Below are positions 44,613 through 52,455 of a DNA stretch of 64,000 nucleotides, piece by piece. A program made the position numbers and the translations under genes. Source of the stretch: Phytoactinopolyspora halotolerans (GTDB lineage: Bacteria > Actinomycetota > Actinomycetes > Jiangellales > Jiangellaceae); assembly GCF_010550675.1 (NCBI RefSeq), contig NZ_JAAGOA010000016.1, positions 62,001-126,000 of the forward strand, written 5' to 3'. The notes beneath the pieces are model-generated. The model was not told where the DNA came from. It searched no databases and was given only the letters and a program-made list of their open reading frames with translations. The number at the start of each line of letters is the position of its first letter. Positions within the stretch are counted from its first letter, which is position 1.

Positions 44613-45623
44613 GTGGCCGATCGCCCTCCAGCGCTCTTCGTCATGCGCCCGGACCTCCCGCCCCTGCTGTTTCCGCGCGACACGACGATGCAGAGGCTGC
44701 GGGAGCTGGTCAGCATCGGCGAACCCGCCGTCGGCGCACGCTTCGACGACCCCGGCCTCGCCGGCGTGCTGTCCTCGGTCGAGATCCTGATCACCGGCTG
44801 GGAGTGCCCGCCCCTCGACACCGACGCGCTACGGGCCATGCCGCGGCTGCGCGCCGTGCTGCACGCGGCCGGCTCGGTGAAGGGGCACCTGACGCGGGAG
44901 TTCTGGGAACGCGGCATTCCGGTCTCGTCCGCGGCGTCCGCCAACGCGATGCCGGTCGCCGAATACACGCTCGCCGCCATCCTGTGGGCCGGCAAGGGCC
45001 TGTTCGGTCTGCGTGAGCGGTACCGCGCGGAACGCCGTTTCACCATCGGCGAGCTGGTCGACGGTGTGGGAAACTTCCGCCGGAAGGTCGGCATCGTCGG
45101 CGCCTCCCGCATCGGGCGGCGGGTGATCGAACTACTGCGCAGGTTCGACGTCGAGATCTACCTGACCGATCCGTACCTGGACGCGGACTCGGCCGACGCC
45201 CTCGGCGCGACACTGGTGGATCTCGAGACCATGCTCGCGGAGTGCGATATCGTCAGCTTGCATGCTCCCGAGACCCCGGAGACCCGGCACCTGCTCGATG
45301 ACAAGCGCCTCAAGTTGCTCCGCGACGGCGCCACCGTCATCAACACCGCCCGGGGCGCGCTGATCGACACCGATGCGCTGATTCCGCATCTCGTCGACGG
45401 CCGGATCTCCGCGGTTCTCGACGTCACCGATCCGGAACCGTTACCCGCGGACTCGATCCTGTTCGTCCTTCCGAACGTCGTGCTGACGCCCCACGTCGCC
45501 GGCTCGCACGGCAATGAGCTCGTCCGGCTCGGGGAGACCGTCGTCGCGGAACTGGACCGGCTGATCAGCGGCCGCCCGTTCCACCATGAGGTGCACCTGT
45601 CCCAGCTCGACCGGCAGGCGTGA
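44613..45623 (+). CDS. D-isomer-specific 2-hydroxyacid dehydrogenase
   Basis: 336 residues. NAD-binding signature KVGIVGASRIGRRVIELLRR near residue 158, then SLHAPETPETRHLLDDKRLK, LRDGATVINTARGALIDTDA with the catalytic Arg, and LTPHVAGSHGNEL with the catalytic His. The Rossmann motif has GASRIGR in place of the usual GxGxxG, so cofactor contacts may be altered. I chose the GTG at 44613 behind AAGGGA. A LacI regulator follows 49 bp downstream, probably in the same transcript. It likely acts on a sugar-acid-derived 2-keto or 2-hydroxy acid, consistent with uronate catabolism (inference). Confidence 0.85.
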   Translation: MADRPPALFVMRPDLPPLLFPRDTTMQRLRELVSIGEPAVGARFDDPGLAGVLSSVEILITGWECPPLDTDALRAMPRLRAVLHAAGSVKGHLTREFWERGIPVSSAASANAMPVAEYTLAAILWAGKGLFGLRERYRAERRFTIGELVDGVGNFRRKVGIVGASRIGRRVIELLRRFDVEIYLTDPYLDADSADALGATLVDLETMLAECDIVSLHAPETPETRHLLDDKRLKLLRDGATVINTARGALIDTDALIPHLVDGRISAVLDVTDPEPLPADSILFVLPNVVLTPHVAGSHGNELVRLGETVVAELDRLISGRPFHHEVHLSQLDRQA

Positions 45624-45672
45624 CTCCGTAAGATGAGCATCGGTCGAGATCAGTCCGCAAGGAGGCGTTGAC

Positions 45673-46734
45673 GTGGCAGGGCGGGCTGCTCCGCGTGGTC
45701 GCAAGCGGACCACCATCACCGACGTCGCGGAACGCGCCGGGGTCTCCGTGCCCACCGTCTCGCGCGTGCTCTCCGGCAACTACCCGGTGGCGACGGCGAC
45801 GCGGGCCAAGGTTCTGCGGGCCGTGCGGGAGCTGGATTACGTGGCCAACGCGCACGCACGGGCGCTGGCCGGAGCCACCACCAAGACGGTCGCCTTCGTC
45901 GTGCACGACATCACCTGGCCGTTCTTCGCCCACATCGCGCAGGGCGTCGAGGAGCAGGCCCGCCAGGAGGGCCGGATGTGCCTGGTCTGCACGACGCAAG
46001 GGGACCCGGAGCGCGAGCTCGAGGCCGTCGAGCAGATGCGGGAACAGCACGCCGACGCCGTGATCCTCGTCGGGGGCGGTTTCGAGGCGGAGGAGAACCG
46101 CCAACGGTTGGTCCATTTCGCTCGGCTGCTCGACGAAGCAGGATCCCGGCTCGTGCTGTGCGGTCGCCCGTCACCGGGCGACGACGTTCCGGCGACGATC
46201 GTCGAGTACGACAACGCCGGCGGCGCCTTCGCGATGACCAGCCACCTGCTCTCCCTCGGCCATCGACGCATCGCCTTCCTCGGTGTCCGACCCGGGTTCA
46301 CCACCGTCGTCGAACGCGTGGAAGGCTACCGGCGCGCGCACGAGACGTTCCGGGTCACGCCCGACCCGACGCTGCTCAGGGAGGGCGACTTCCTGCGTTC
46401 GTACGGCTACGAAGCCACTCGGGAACTGCTCGCCGAGCGGACCGACGTCACGGCGATCTTCGCCGTCACCGACGTCGTCGCGGCCGGCGTGCTGCACGCG
46501 CTGCGGGACAGCGGCGTGCGGGTTCCGGAGGAGATGTCCGTGGTCGGCTACGACGACATCCCGATGACGATGGAGCTCACGCCGGCGCTGACCACCGTGC
46601 ACATTCCACACGAGGAGCTCGGGCGGACCGCCGTGCGGCTGGCCCTGCACCGGCACGAGTCGACGGTGCCGCAGCACGTGGTCCTCGGCACGCACATCGC
46701 GGTCCGCGACTCCGTCGCGCCACCTCCCATGTAA
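45673..46734 (+). CDS. LacI-family transcriptional regulator
   Basis: 353 residues from a GTG behind GGAGG. Helix-turn-helix TITDVAERAGVSVPTVSRVL near residues 14-33, hinge ANAHARALAGATTKTVAFVV, and an effector domain with TSHLLSLGHRRIAFLGVRPG and VVGYDDIPMTMELTPALTTV. It follows the dehydrogenase gene closely. The shared motif in front of the dehydrogenase and the large secreted protein is the best candidate operator. It may also control the lyase operon, although I find no full site there. Confidence 0.9.
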   Translation: MAGRAAPRGRKRTTITDVAERAGVSVPTVSRVLSGNYPVATATRAKVLRAVRELDYVANAHARALAGATTKTVAFVVHDITWPFFAHIAQGVEEQARQEGRMCLVCTTQGDPERELEAVEQMREQHADAVILVGGGFEAEENRQRLVHFARLLDEAGSRLVLCGRPSPGDDVPATIVEYDNAGGAFAMTSHLLSLGHRRIAFLGVRPGFTTVVERVEGYRRAHETFRVTPDPTLLREGDFLRSYGYEATRELLAERTDVTAIFAVTDVVAAGVLHALRDSGVRVPEEMSVVGYDDIPMTMELTPALTTVHIPHEELGRTAVRLALHRHESTVPQHVVLGTHIAVRDSVAPPPM

Positions 46735-46803
46735 TGCGAACCCTCATCTCTTCCGGTGCCGCCTTGACCTTGTGCCGCGGCTGGAACCGACCACGGCGGG
46801 GCA

Positions 46804-48099
46804 TCACGCTACGGTTCGAGGACGCCGAAAGCTCCTCGCCGGCCCCTCCACGTGGGCACCTACAAGGTCGGCTATCCAGGTGGCGTGGTCCCGTAGCGAG
46901 TCGGGTACCACCACCTCATTAGCAGCGCGATGAAATGCGTCCGGAATCGCAGCGCGAAGCTCACGCGTACGTTCGCGAGCTTCTTCTGCGGGTATGCCTA
47001 GACTGCGCGCCACGATCATCCAATCCTTCTCAGACACTCGACGCATCTCCCACGAATCGCCGATCTTCATCGCGGACCTGTGATCCGCTCCCTGGTCATA
47101 GGGGAGAACGGTAGCGACGTCATAGAGCGGGCCCAGTTGAGCGCGGGATCCTGCGCCGATGAGCATCGAGTAGTTCTTGGCGTGGGCATCGGTGGCGCCG
47201 ATGGCAACGTTGAAGAACAAGGCATCGAAGAAGCGTTTCGCGCTCACCTGTCGGTCCGGAGCAGCAAGCCCGCTGAAGAGATGAGCGATCTCCCGGATCC
47301 CAGGACCCCCGTCGGATTGGTACTTCATGCTGGGATGCACGGAGAGTGCCTGACAGAGATCCTCTTGGTGTGCTCTTCTCCAGCGGCCGTCTTTAAACGT
47401 GCGATCGTACCTCTGGCAAATGAGGACCTCGACGTCACCGGTGGTGATTATCTCCGTTCTCGCCGCCGCAAGTCCGATCAGCTGGGCAGCTCGAAGGCAG
47501 AGATGCTCGTTGACATGATGGTGCTCGAGCCCAGGTATAGATGGCTTCAAGATGTGTGTCGTGGGCGTCGAGTCCCGAGGAACGCCCCAGTGCCCGTCGT
47601 CGCTACGGAAGAGAGCTACCTTGCTCTGAGCTCCCGCCAGGCTCCACCGACCAGTATCGCGGCCGGGATTCCAGTCCGCCGGGTGACTGGCCACATCGCG
47701 CAAGACCGCGGTTATGTCGTCATCTGTGAGCCACTCGATATCACCCTGCCGCGTCGCGGCGTCCAGGGATGGCTCACCTTCGGGAAGGATCTGAACCGCG
47801 CCGGCAGCGTCATGACCGACGTGAGCGAGTAGGGCAAAAGGATTACGGGGCGACACACCAAACTGGCGTCCCCATCGTTCAAGCGTCGGTTCGCTATCAG
47901 GCAGCAAGCCGGCTATGAACGCGTTCACAGCCTTGGGAGGGTGACTGGAGCGCCCGAGAGGGAGCGACAGCGAAAGCGGGACTGCGCCGGGTGGACGGTA
48001 GTCGTCGTAGTAGGTGAAGCCGACCTTGCCGGCGCTGTTCTGCGTCAATGTCCCTGCAGGAATGCCATCCAAGTAGACCGCCAGCCTTCGCTCAGCCAT
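46804..48099 (-). CDS. hipA: HipA-family serine/threonine kinase toxin
   Basis: 431 residues. N-terminal HipA_N fold (RRLAVYLDGIPAGTLTQNSA, VPLSLSLPLGRSS, FIAGLLPDSEPTLERWGRQF). The kinase core has the P-loop-like SLAGAQSKVALF, HVNEHLCLRAAQLIGL, VLICQRYDRTFKD, HQEDLCQALSV and the catalytic loop NVAIGATDAHAKNYSMLI. Full-length HipA toxins phosphorylate aminoacyl-tRNA synthetases and cause dormancy. The ATG at 48099 fits the family start and overlaps the antitoxin gene by 8 bp. All key kinase segments look intact. Confidence 0.9.
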   Translation of the reverse strand: MAERRLAVYLDGIPAGTLTQNSAGKVGFTYYDDYRPPGAVPLSLSLPLGRSSHPPKAVNAFIAGLLPDSEPTLERWGRQFGVSPRNPFALLAHVGHDAAGAVQILPEGEPSLDAATRQGDIEWLTDDDITAVLRDVASHPADWNPGRDTGRWSLAGAQSKVALFRSDDGHWGVPRDSTPTTHILKPSIPGLEHHHVNEHLCLRAAQLIGLAAARTEIITTGDVEVLICQRYDRTFKDGRWRRAHQEDLCQALSVHPSMKYQSDGGPGIREIAHLFSGLAAPDRQVSAKRFFDALFFNVAIGATDAHAKNYSMLIGAGSRAQLGPLYDVATVLPYDQGADHRSAMKIGDSWEMRRVSEKDWMIVARSLGIPAEEARERTRELRAAIPDAFHRAANEVVVPDSLRDHATWIADLVGAHVEGPARSFRRPRTVA

Positions 48100-48376
48100 G
48101 GGATCCTCCATCAGTGAGGTCGTCGAACAGCTCGTCGAAGGCCTCCACGTCAGCCTGACTTCCGCCTTCGTCGATCTCAACCGTGACAGTCACACGCACC
48201 GCGGAGAGCGCGTCCAGGAGAAGCTGGGCTTCCACGCGTGGGTGTCCGCCTTCGAGCCGAACCACCCACTCTCGGGAGACACCGACGGACCCGGCCAACT
48301 GAGCCTGCGTCATGCCTCGGCGCGTACGTGCTTCCCGTAGGACGGCCACAAGATCACGAACTGTACGAGCTTGCAT
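48092..48376 (-). CDS. hipB: HipB-like XRE antitoxin
   Basis: 94 residues. XRE helix-turn-helix RRGMTQAQLAGSVGVSREWV near residues 20-39, then a family-like tail ending in an acidic segment (FDELFDDLTDGG). The ATG at 48376 follows TTGGAGG. It precedes hipA with an 8-bp overlap. Three copies of a 16-bp site lie directly upstream, as expected for an autorepressor. Confidence 0.9.
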   Translation of the reverse strand: MQARTVRDLVAVLREARTRRGMTQAQLAGSVGVSREWVVRLEGGHPRVEAQLLLDALSAVRVTVTVEIDEGGSQADVEAFDELFDDLTDGGSHG

Positions 48377-48388
48377 CGCGCCTCCAAT

Positions 48389-48456
48389 GTGATCGAATGA
48401 CCACTTTATCAAAAGTTGCCGTTCGATCACATTCTTGGAAGTGATCGAACGATCAC
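48389..48456. promoter_or_regulatory. Three evenly spaced HipB operators
   Basis: The perfect site GTGATCGAACGATCAC lies at 48441-48456. A 14/16 match, GTGATCGAATGACCAC, lies at 48389-48404. On the minus strand a 13/16 match, GTGATCGAACGGCAAC, lies at 48430-48415. The three start exactly 26 bp apart (48389, 48415, 48441), just upstream of hipB, overlapping its promoter. Confidence 0.75.
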
Positions 48457-48470
48457 ACGGGCCTGTCAGG

Positions 48471-48512
48471 GCGATGACGAGCTACCTGCTCTCCCTCGGC
48501 CATCGGCGCATC
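48471..48512 (+). pseudogene. Remnant of a LacI-family regulator gene
   Basis: 42 bp match the LacI gene at 46231-46272 with three mismatches, in the frame coding MTSYLLSLGHRRI (intact copy MTSHLLSLGHRRI). Sequence on either side does not match. It sits just beyond the hipBA operators. It could be a fragment left by duplication of the LacI gene, or the residue of a paralogue. Confidence 0.6.
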
Positions 48513-48577
48513 CGCCGCCGGCCCGCTGAGGCGGTCCACCCGCGTTCACGGCCGGCACGTGGAACCACCGACGAGCG

Positions 48578-49693
48578 TCACACCGTCCCGTCCTCCATGC
48601 CCTCGTGGGTCTCAGCGTGGTCGACGAGCTCGAACGCGGTGACGGCCGGTGAGTGACGCACCTCCGCGACGACCTGCCCCGGGTCGAGTACGTCGGCGGC
48701 ATAGCCGACACCTCGCCCGACGCCGCCTTCCACGACGGCCTGCACGGCCAGCGCACCGACCGTGGCGATCAGCCGGTAGGCGTCACCGGTGCGCAACGCC
48801 GCGGTGCGGACTACAGACCGCCCGCCGACGACGCCGGTCATCCGGAACACCAGGGCGTAGTAGGGCTCACGGCCGAACAGGTCGAGCTCCGCCGCGCGGG
48901 TGAGCTCGGCGACGGCACGGTCCATCTCCTCCCCCGCGACCGGCCGGCTGCGCATCCGGGTGAAGGTCGTGACCAGCCGGTCGCCGACGAAGACGTTCCA
49001 GAAATCCATGGTGTCGGCGCCGATCGCGGTGGCCAGCCGCGCGGACTCTCCGCTGAAGAACGGATGCGCGCTGACCCGATCCGGGAAGAACGGCACCTCG
49101 ACATCCTTCTGCGGACGGAGCACCTTCTCCGCCAGCCGGCCGTTCCGCCAGCCCGCAAGCGCGTGCCCGTAGTCGTCTCCGTCGTCGGTATGCATGCTCA
49201 AGATCATGTCGGTGGCGCTGGACGGGCTGCACCGTTCGAGCCCGCCGATATAGGTGGACAGCGAGTCGACCTTGTCCATCTCCGTGGCCATCCAGCGCGG
49301 GATCAGGCTGGACAACCCCGGCAACATGCCGGCGGAGAGCACGACCGTTCCGGCGCAGTCGGCCGAGGTCAGCCGCCGGTGCACCGGCTCGTCACCGGAG
49401 ACGTCGACGTAGGCGGCGCCGGCCGCGATCGCCGCGCGGGCAAGCGTGTCCAGGATCAGGTACGACGGACCGGCGCAGTTGAGCACCGCCGTGCAGCCGT
49501 CGCAGAAGCGCGCCACGCTCTCAGGATCGTCGAGGTCGAACGGGAACGGCTGCGCCTCCGGTGTCTCGTCGGCGATCTGCCGCAGCGCATCCACCCGCCG
49601 GCCGCCCAGCCGCACCGGACCGATGCCCATGCGGGTCAGCTCGCCGACGGCCCAACGGCCGACGCTGCCGCTCGCGCCGGCGACGGCGATCAT
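48578..49693 (-). CDS. Saccharopine-dehydrogenase-like NAD(P)-binding reductase of the NRPS operon
   Basis: 371 residues. Rossmann start MIAVAGASGSVGRWAVGELT, then the VARFCDGCTAVLNCAGPSYL and AYVDVSGDEPVHRRLTSADC segments typical of saccharopine dehydrogenase-like proteins and trans-acting enoyl reductases. The ATG at 49693 overlaps the methyltransferase stop (ATGA). Last gene of the operon. It could reduce a biosynthetic intermediate or the released product; the substrate is unknown. After its stop there is no clear terminator before the LacI remnant. Confidence 0.75.
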   Translation of the reverse strand: MIAVAGASGSVGRWAVGELTRMGIGPVRLGGRRVDALRQIADETPEAQPFPFDLDDPESVARFCDGCTAVLNCAGPSYLILDTLARAAIAAGAAYVDVSGDEPVHRRLTSADCAGTVVLSAGMLPGLSSLIPRWMATEMDKVDSLSTYIGGLERCSPSSATDMILSMHTDDGDDYGHALAGWRNGRLAEKVLRPQKDVEVPFFPDRVSAHPFFSGESARLATAIGADTMDFWNVFVGDRLVTTFTRMRSRPVAGEEMDRAVAELTRAAELDLFGREPYYALVFRMTGVVGGRSVVRTAALRTGDAYRLIATVGALAVQAVVEGGVGRGVGYAADVLDPGQVVAEVRHSPAVTAFELVDHAETHEGMEDGTV

Positions 49694-50403
49694 GTGGACG
49701 CCCGGAGCACTCCGGCCTGCATGGTGAGCTGCTCGGCGACCATGCCGGTCTCGCGCGCCAGGTCTTCCAGGCCGAACGTGTGCCACTGGCTGGTGCCGTG
49801 CACGGTCCGGTCGGCGCCCGGTCCGCCGGTGATGTGCCAGGTCGAGTTGAGCACCATCAGGTCGTCGTCGCCGGGTTCGCCCTGCAACGTCGCCTCGTAG
49901 AGGTGGTCGCCGATGCGCTCCTTGGCGTACGGCATCGGCGGCAGCTGCTGGGGCTTGCTGATCGGGAGCAGTTCCACCGCGACCGGCGCGCCGGGTGCGA
50001 GCCGGGGCAGCAGCCGGTCCCACAGCTGCATGCGCTCCTCCCGGTCGAGCATGCCGATCACACCGAAGAGCACGACAGCGGAGAGCCGGTCCGGCAGCGG
50101 CATCGTCTGGGCCGGCTCGGGGAGGATGGTGACCCGCCGGCGCAGGTCGTCGTCGCCGGCCACCTGGTGGGTGAGCACGGTGCGCATCACCAGGTCCGGT
50201 TCGGTGGCGATGATGCGGGCTCCGGGCAGTGCGTCGGCGATGATCCGCACCGTCCGTCCGGTGCCGGCGCCCACGTCGAGTACGGGACCGGCCGTCGCGT
50301 CGACGTCGCCGAGCACGGAGCGCAGCGCGTCGCCGCCCTCGGAGTGGGTGCGGGTGACCAGGTCGTAGAACTCGACCGCCGGAGAGGGATTCAGCTTGCT
50401 CAT
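49690..50403 (-). CDS. SAM-dependent class I methyltransferase of the NRPS operon
   Basis: 237 residues. SAM motif I VLDVGAGTGRTVRIIADALP near residue 44, post-I IIATEPDLVM, and motif III-like LPRLAPGAPVAVELLPIS. No signal or membrane segment. The ATG at 50403 has AAAGG upstream. Its stop overlaps the reductase start. A likely tailoring O-, N- or C-methyltransferase for the thiazoline product, in addition to the MT domain inside NRPS2. Confidence 0.8.
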   Translation of the reverse strand: MSKLNPSPAVEFYDLVTRTHSEGGDALRSVLGDVDATAGPVLDVGAGTGRTVRIIADALPGARIIATEPDLVMRTVLTHQVAGDDDLRRRVTILPEPAQTMPLPDRLSAVVLFGVIGMLDREERMQLWDRLLPRLAPGAPVAVELLPISKPQQLPPMPYAKERIGDHLYEATLQGEPGDDDLMVLNSTWHITGGPGADRTVHGTSQWHTFGLEDLARETGMVAEQLTMQAGVLRAST

Positions 50404-50443
50404 GTCGATGCCTTTCAGGATGGGGACCTCGGTGATGGGACGT

Positions 50444-51214
50444 CTACGGTGTGGACAGCGGAGGGACGGATGCCGCGCCGAGCGTGGCCGCGACCAGGTC
50501 GGTGACGGCGCGGCGTCGATCCACCAGGTAGAAGTGGTCGCCGGGGAACTCGTGCAGCCGGAAGGCACGGTCGGTGTAGGACGCCCAGTCCCCCGCCTCG
50601 GCCACGGTCAGCTCACCGTCGTCGCTCCCGATCAGCGCGGTGATCGGCACCGGAAGCACGGTCCGCTCGCCCGGCCGGTAGCGCTCGATCAGCCGGTAAT
50701 CGTTACGCACGATCGGCAGCACCAGCGCGGCCAATTCGGGTTCGGAGAGCAGGTCGGCGTTGGCCGGGCTGAGCCGCAGCAGTTCCGTGCCCAGCCGGTC
50801 ATCATCCCAGGTATGGACGGTGCCGCCGCGGTGGTGAACCGGCGGCTGACGCCCGGAGACGAACAGGTGTGCCGGCGCGGGCAGCCCTCTCCGGTCCAGG
50901 AGCGCCGCCACCTCGTAGGCGATAGCGCCGCCCATGCTGTGTCCGAACAGCGCGTACCGGCGCCGGGTCAGCGGCGCGATCTCCGCGGCGATCCGGTCCA
51001 CCGCCGTCGCCATGTCGTCGACGAACGGTTCGCCGAACCGGTCCTCCCGGCCGGGGTACTGCACGGTGTGTACCTCGATCCGCTCGCCGACCAGCTGCGG
51101 CCATGCCCGGTACGCGCTGGCCGAACCGCCGGCGTGCGGCAGGCAGATCAGCCGGGTGGCGGCGTCGGGACGCGGCTGCAGGCAGCGCAGCCAGCGTGTG
51201 GTCGGTGTCTTCAT
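50444..51214 (-). CDS. Type II thioesterase (PchC/YbtT-like)
   Basis: 256 residues. Alpha/beta hydrolase with RLICLPHAGGSASAYRAWPQ near residue 20, the nucleophile motif ALFGHSMGGAIAYEVA near 91, and the catalytic His in FPGDHFYLVDRRRAV near 230. Such enzymes hydrolyse wrongly loaded groups from carrier domains. The ATG at 51214 overlaps the imide reductase stop (ATGA). Here the active-site residue is the usual Ser. Confidence 0.9.
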   Translation of the reverse strand: MKTPTTRWLRCLQPRPDAATRLICLPHAGGSASAYRAWPQLVGERIEVHTVQYPGREDRFGEPFVDDMATAVDRIAAEIAPLTRRRYALFGHSMGGAIAYEVAALLDRRGLPAPAHLFVSGRQPPVHHRGGTVHTWDDDRLGTELLRLSPANADLLSEPELAALVLPIVRNDYRLIERYRPGERTVLPVPITALIGSDDGELTVAEAGDWASYTDRAFRLHEFPGDHFYLVDRRRAVTDLVAATLGAASVPPLSTP

Positions 51215-52455
51215 CGCAACAGCTCCAGTAGGGGCACGGGTTCCGGCTCGGGCGGGTCGATCAACGTCACCGGACCGAGCCGGTCGGACAGCTCCTGCCA
51301 CAGGGTGGCGATGCTCAGCGCCCACTGCGACGCCTGCGCCGCCGCCGACGACGCCGGCCCCGGCCCTGGCGCTCGCGCGGGCGCGGCGTCGGCCGGCCCG
51401 GCGACGTCCGCGCGACGCTCGTCGATGTCCCGGTGCAACTCGACCAGCGCCGCAGCCACGGCGTCCGGCCAGATCCGGTCGAAGACCTCCCGGAACGTCG
51501 GCGCCGCGTGAGTACCGACGTGCTCGGTCGCGGCGACGTCCAGCCGTTCGGTGCCGGGCCCGTCGAGGACGAGCCGGCCGTCGCCGTCCCGGGTGCTGTG
51601 CAGGCGCGGACTCCACAGCACCGGGCCGTGGGTGTCCACCAGCGCCAGCACACCCGCTTCGAAGCCGATGCTGATCCGGTGCAGCAGCAGGGCGTGGTTG
51701 TCCGGGTCGGACGGGTTGAGCTGGTTCTGCACCCGCAGCGTCAGCGGCACCCCGCCGATCACGCCGTGCAGGCTCGTGTACGGCGCCGGCGCCGCCGCCA
51801 GGGCGGCCAGATCGGGCGGCAGCGATGCCGGCTCGCCGAACCGCCACGGCCGGACCCCGCCGACGGTGCGGGCGACGACGTCCAGCAGCGAGTACAGCAC
51901 CTGGACGCCGCAGGCCGCGTCGATGAAGAGCGGCGGCTGCCGGCGGCGCAGGATCTCGGCGGCGGAGGTGAACCGGCGGATCGGCTCGACGTGCGGGTAG
52001 AGGGTGTTCACCCGGTACCGCACGCCGTGTTCGCGGGCGGTGCGCAGGCAGTCGGCCAGCTCCTCCGGGTGCAGCGGATGCTCGTGCAGGACGTGGATGC
52101 CGCGTTCCAGCAGCCGTTGCGCCAGCTGCGCACCGTCGCCGGCCCCGGTCCCCGACGGCACGGCGACGCACGCGATGTCGATGTCGCCGGGCAGCTCCTC
52201 GACGGAGGTGTAGCAGGGCACCCCGTAACGCGCGGCGACCTTCCGGGAGGCGTCGCTGCCGCGGGACAGGACGCCGGCCAAGTCCAGGTCCGCGGAAGCG
52301 TGCACCGCGCGCAGGTGGATGCGGCCGAAGCCGGTTCCACAGACCAGCACTCGCAGGCGCCGCCGCCCGGTCGCGCCGTCGTCTTCGCGCATCCCGTTGT
52401 CTTCGCTCGCCCCGTTCTCTTCGTTCACTCCGCTGTCTTCGCCCACCCCGCTCAC
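51211..52455 (-). CDS. Thiazolinyl imide reductase (PchG/YbtU/Irp3-like)
   Basis: 414 residues from a GTG whose GTGA overlaps the NRPS2 stop; an in-frame ATG at 52392 is the alternative start. After a repetitive acidic N-terminal extension the Gfo/Idh/MocA-type Rossmann begins RVLVCGTGFGRIHLRAVHAS. ACVAVPSGTGAGDGAQLAQR, HVLHEHPLHPEELADCL and RYRVNTLYPHVEPIRRF follow. This matches PchG/YbtU, which reduce one carrier-bound thiazoline to thiazolidine in pyochelin and yersiniabactin assembly. Its presence directly after NRPS2 strongly supports a thiazoline-peptide pathway. The extension is not part of the known fold. Confidence 0.85.
   Translation of the reverse strand: MSGVGEDSGVNEENGASEDNGMREDDGATGRRRLRVLVCGTGFGRIHLRAVHASADLDLAGVLSRGSDASRKVAARYGVPCYTSVEELPGDIDIACVAVPSGTGAGDGAQLAQRLLERGIHVLHEHPLHPEELADCLRTAREHGVRYRVNTLYPHVEPIRRFTSAAEILRRRQPPLFIDAACGVQVLYSLLDVVARTVGGVRPWRFGEPASLPPDLAALAAAPAPYTSLHGVIGGVPLTLRVQNQLNPSDPDNHALLLHRISIGFEAGVLALVDTHGPVLWSPRLHSTRDGDGRLVLDGPGTERLDVAATEHVGTHAAPTFREVFDRIWPDAVAAALVELHRDIDERRADVAGPADAAPARAPGPGPASSAAAQASQWALSIATLWQELSDRLGPVTLIDPPEPEPVPLLELLR
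52383..52454 (-). repeat. 18-nt tandem repeat (four copies) at the start of the reductase gene
   Basis: Four head-to-tail degenerate 18-nt units (52383-52400, 52401-52418, 52419-52436, 52437-52454) each begin CTTCG on the plus strand. They encode an acidic six-residue repeat (E-D/E-N/S-G-x-x) in the N-terminal extension. They fill the space between the GTGA overlap and the folded domain. Confidence 0.8.

Noticed and set aside
48389-48456. Similarity of the HipB site to the LacI operator at 904-950 (shared GTGATCGA)
   Set aside because: Spacing and palindrome centre differ and the proteins are unrelated; shared bases are probably chance.
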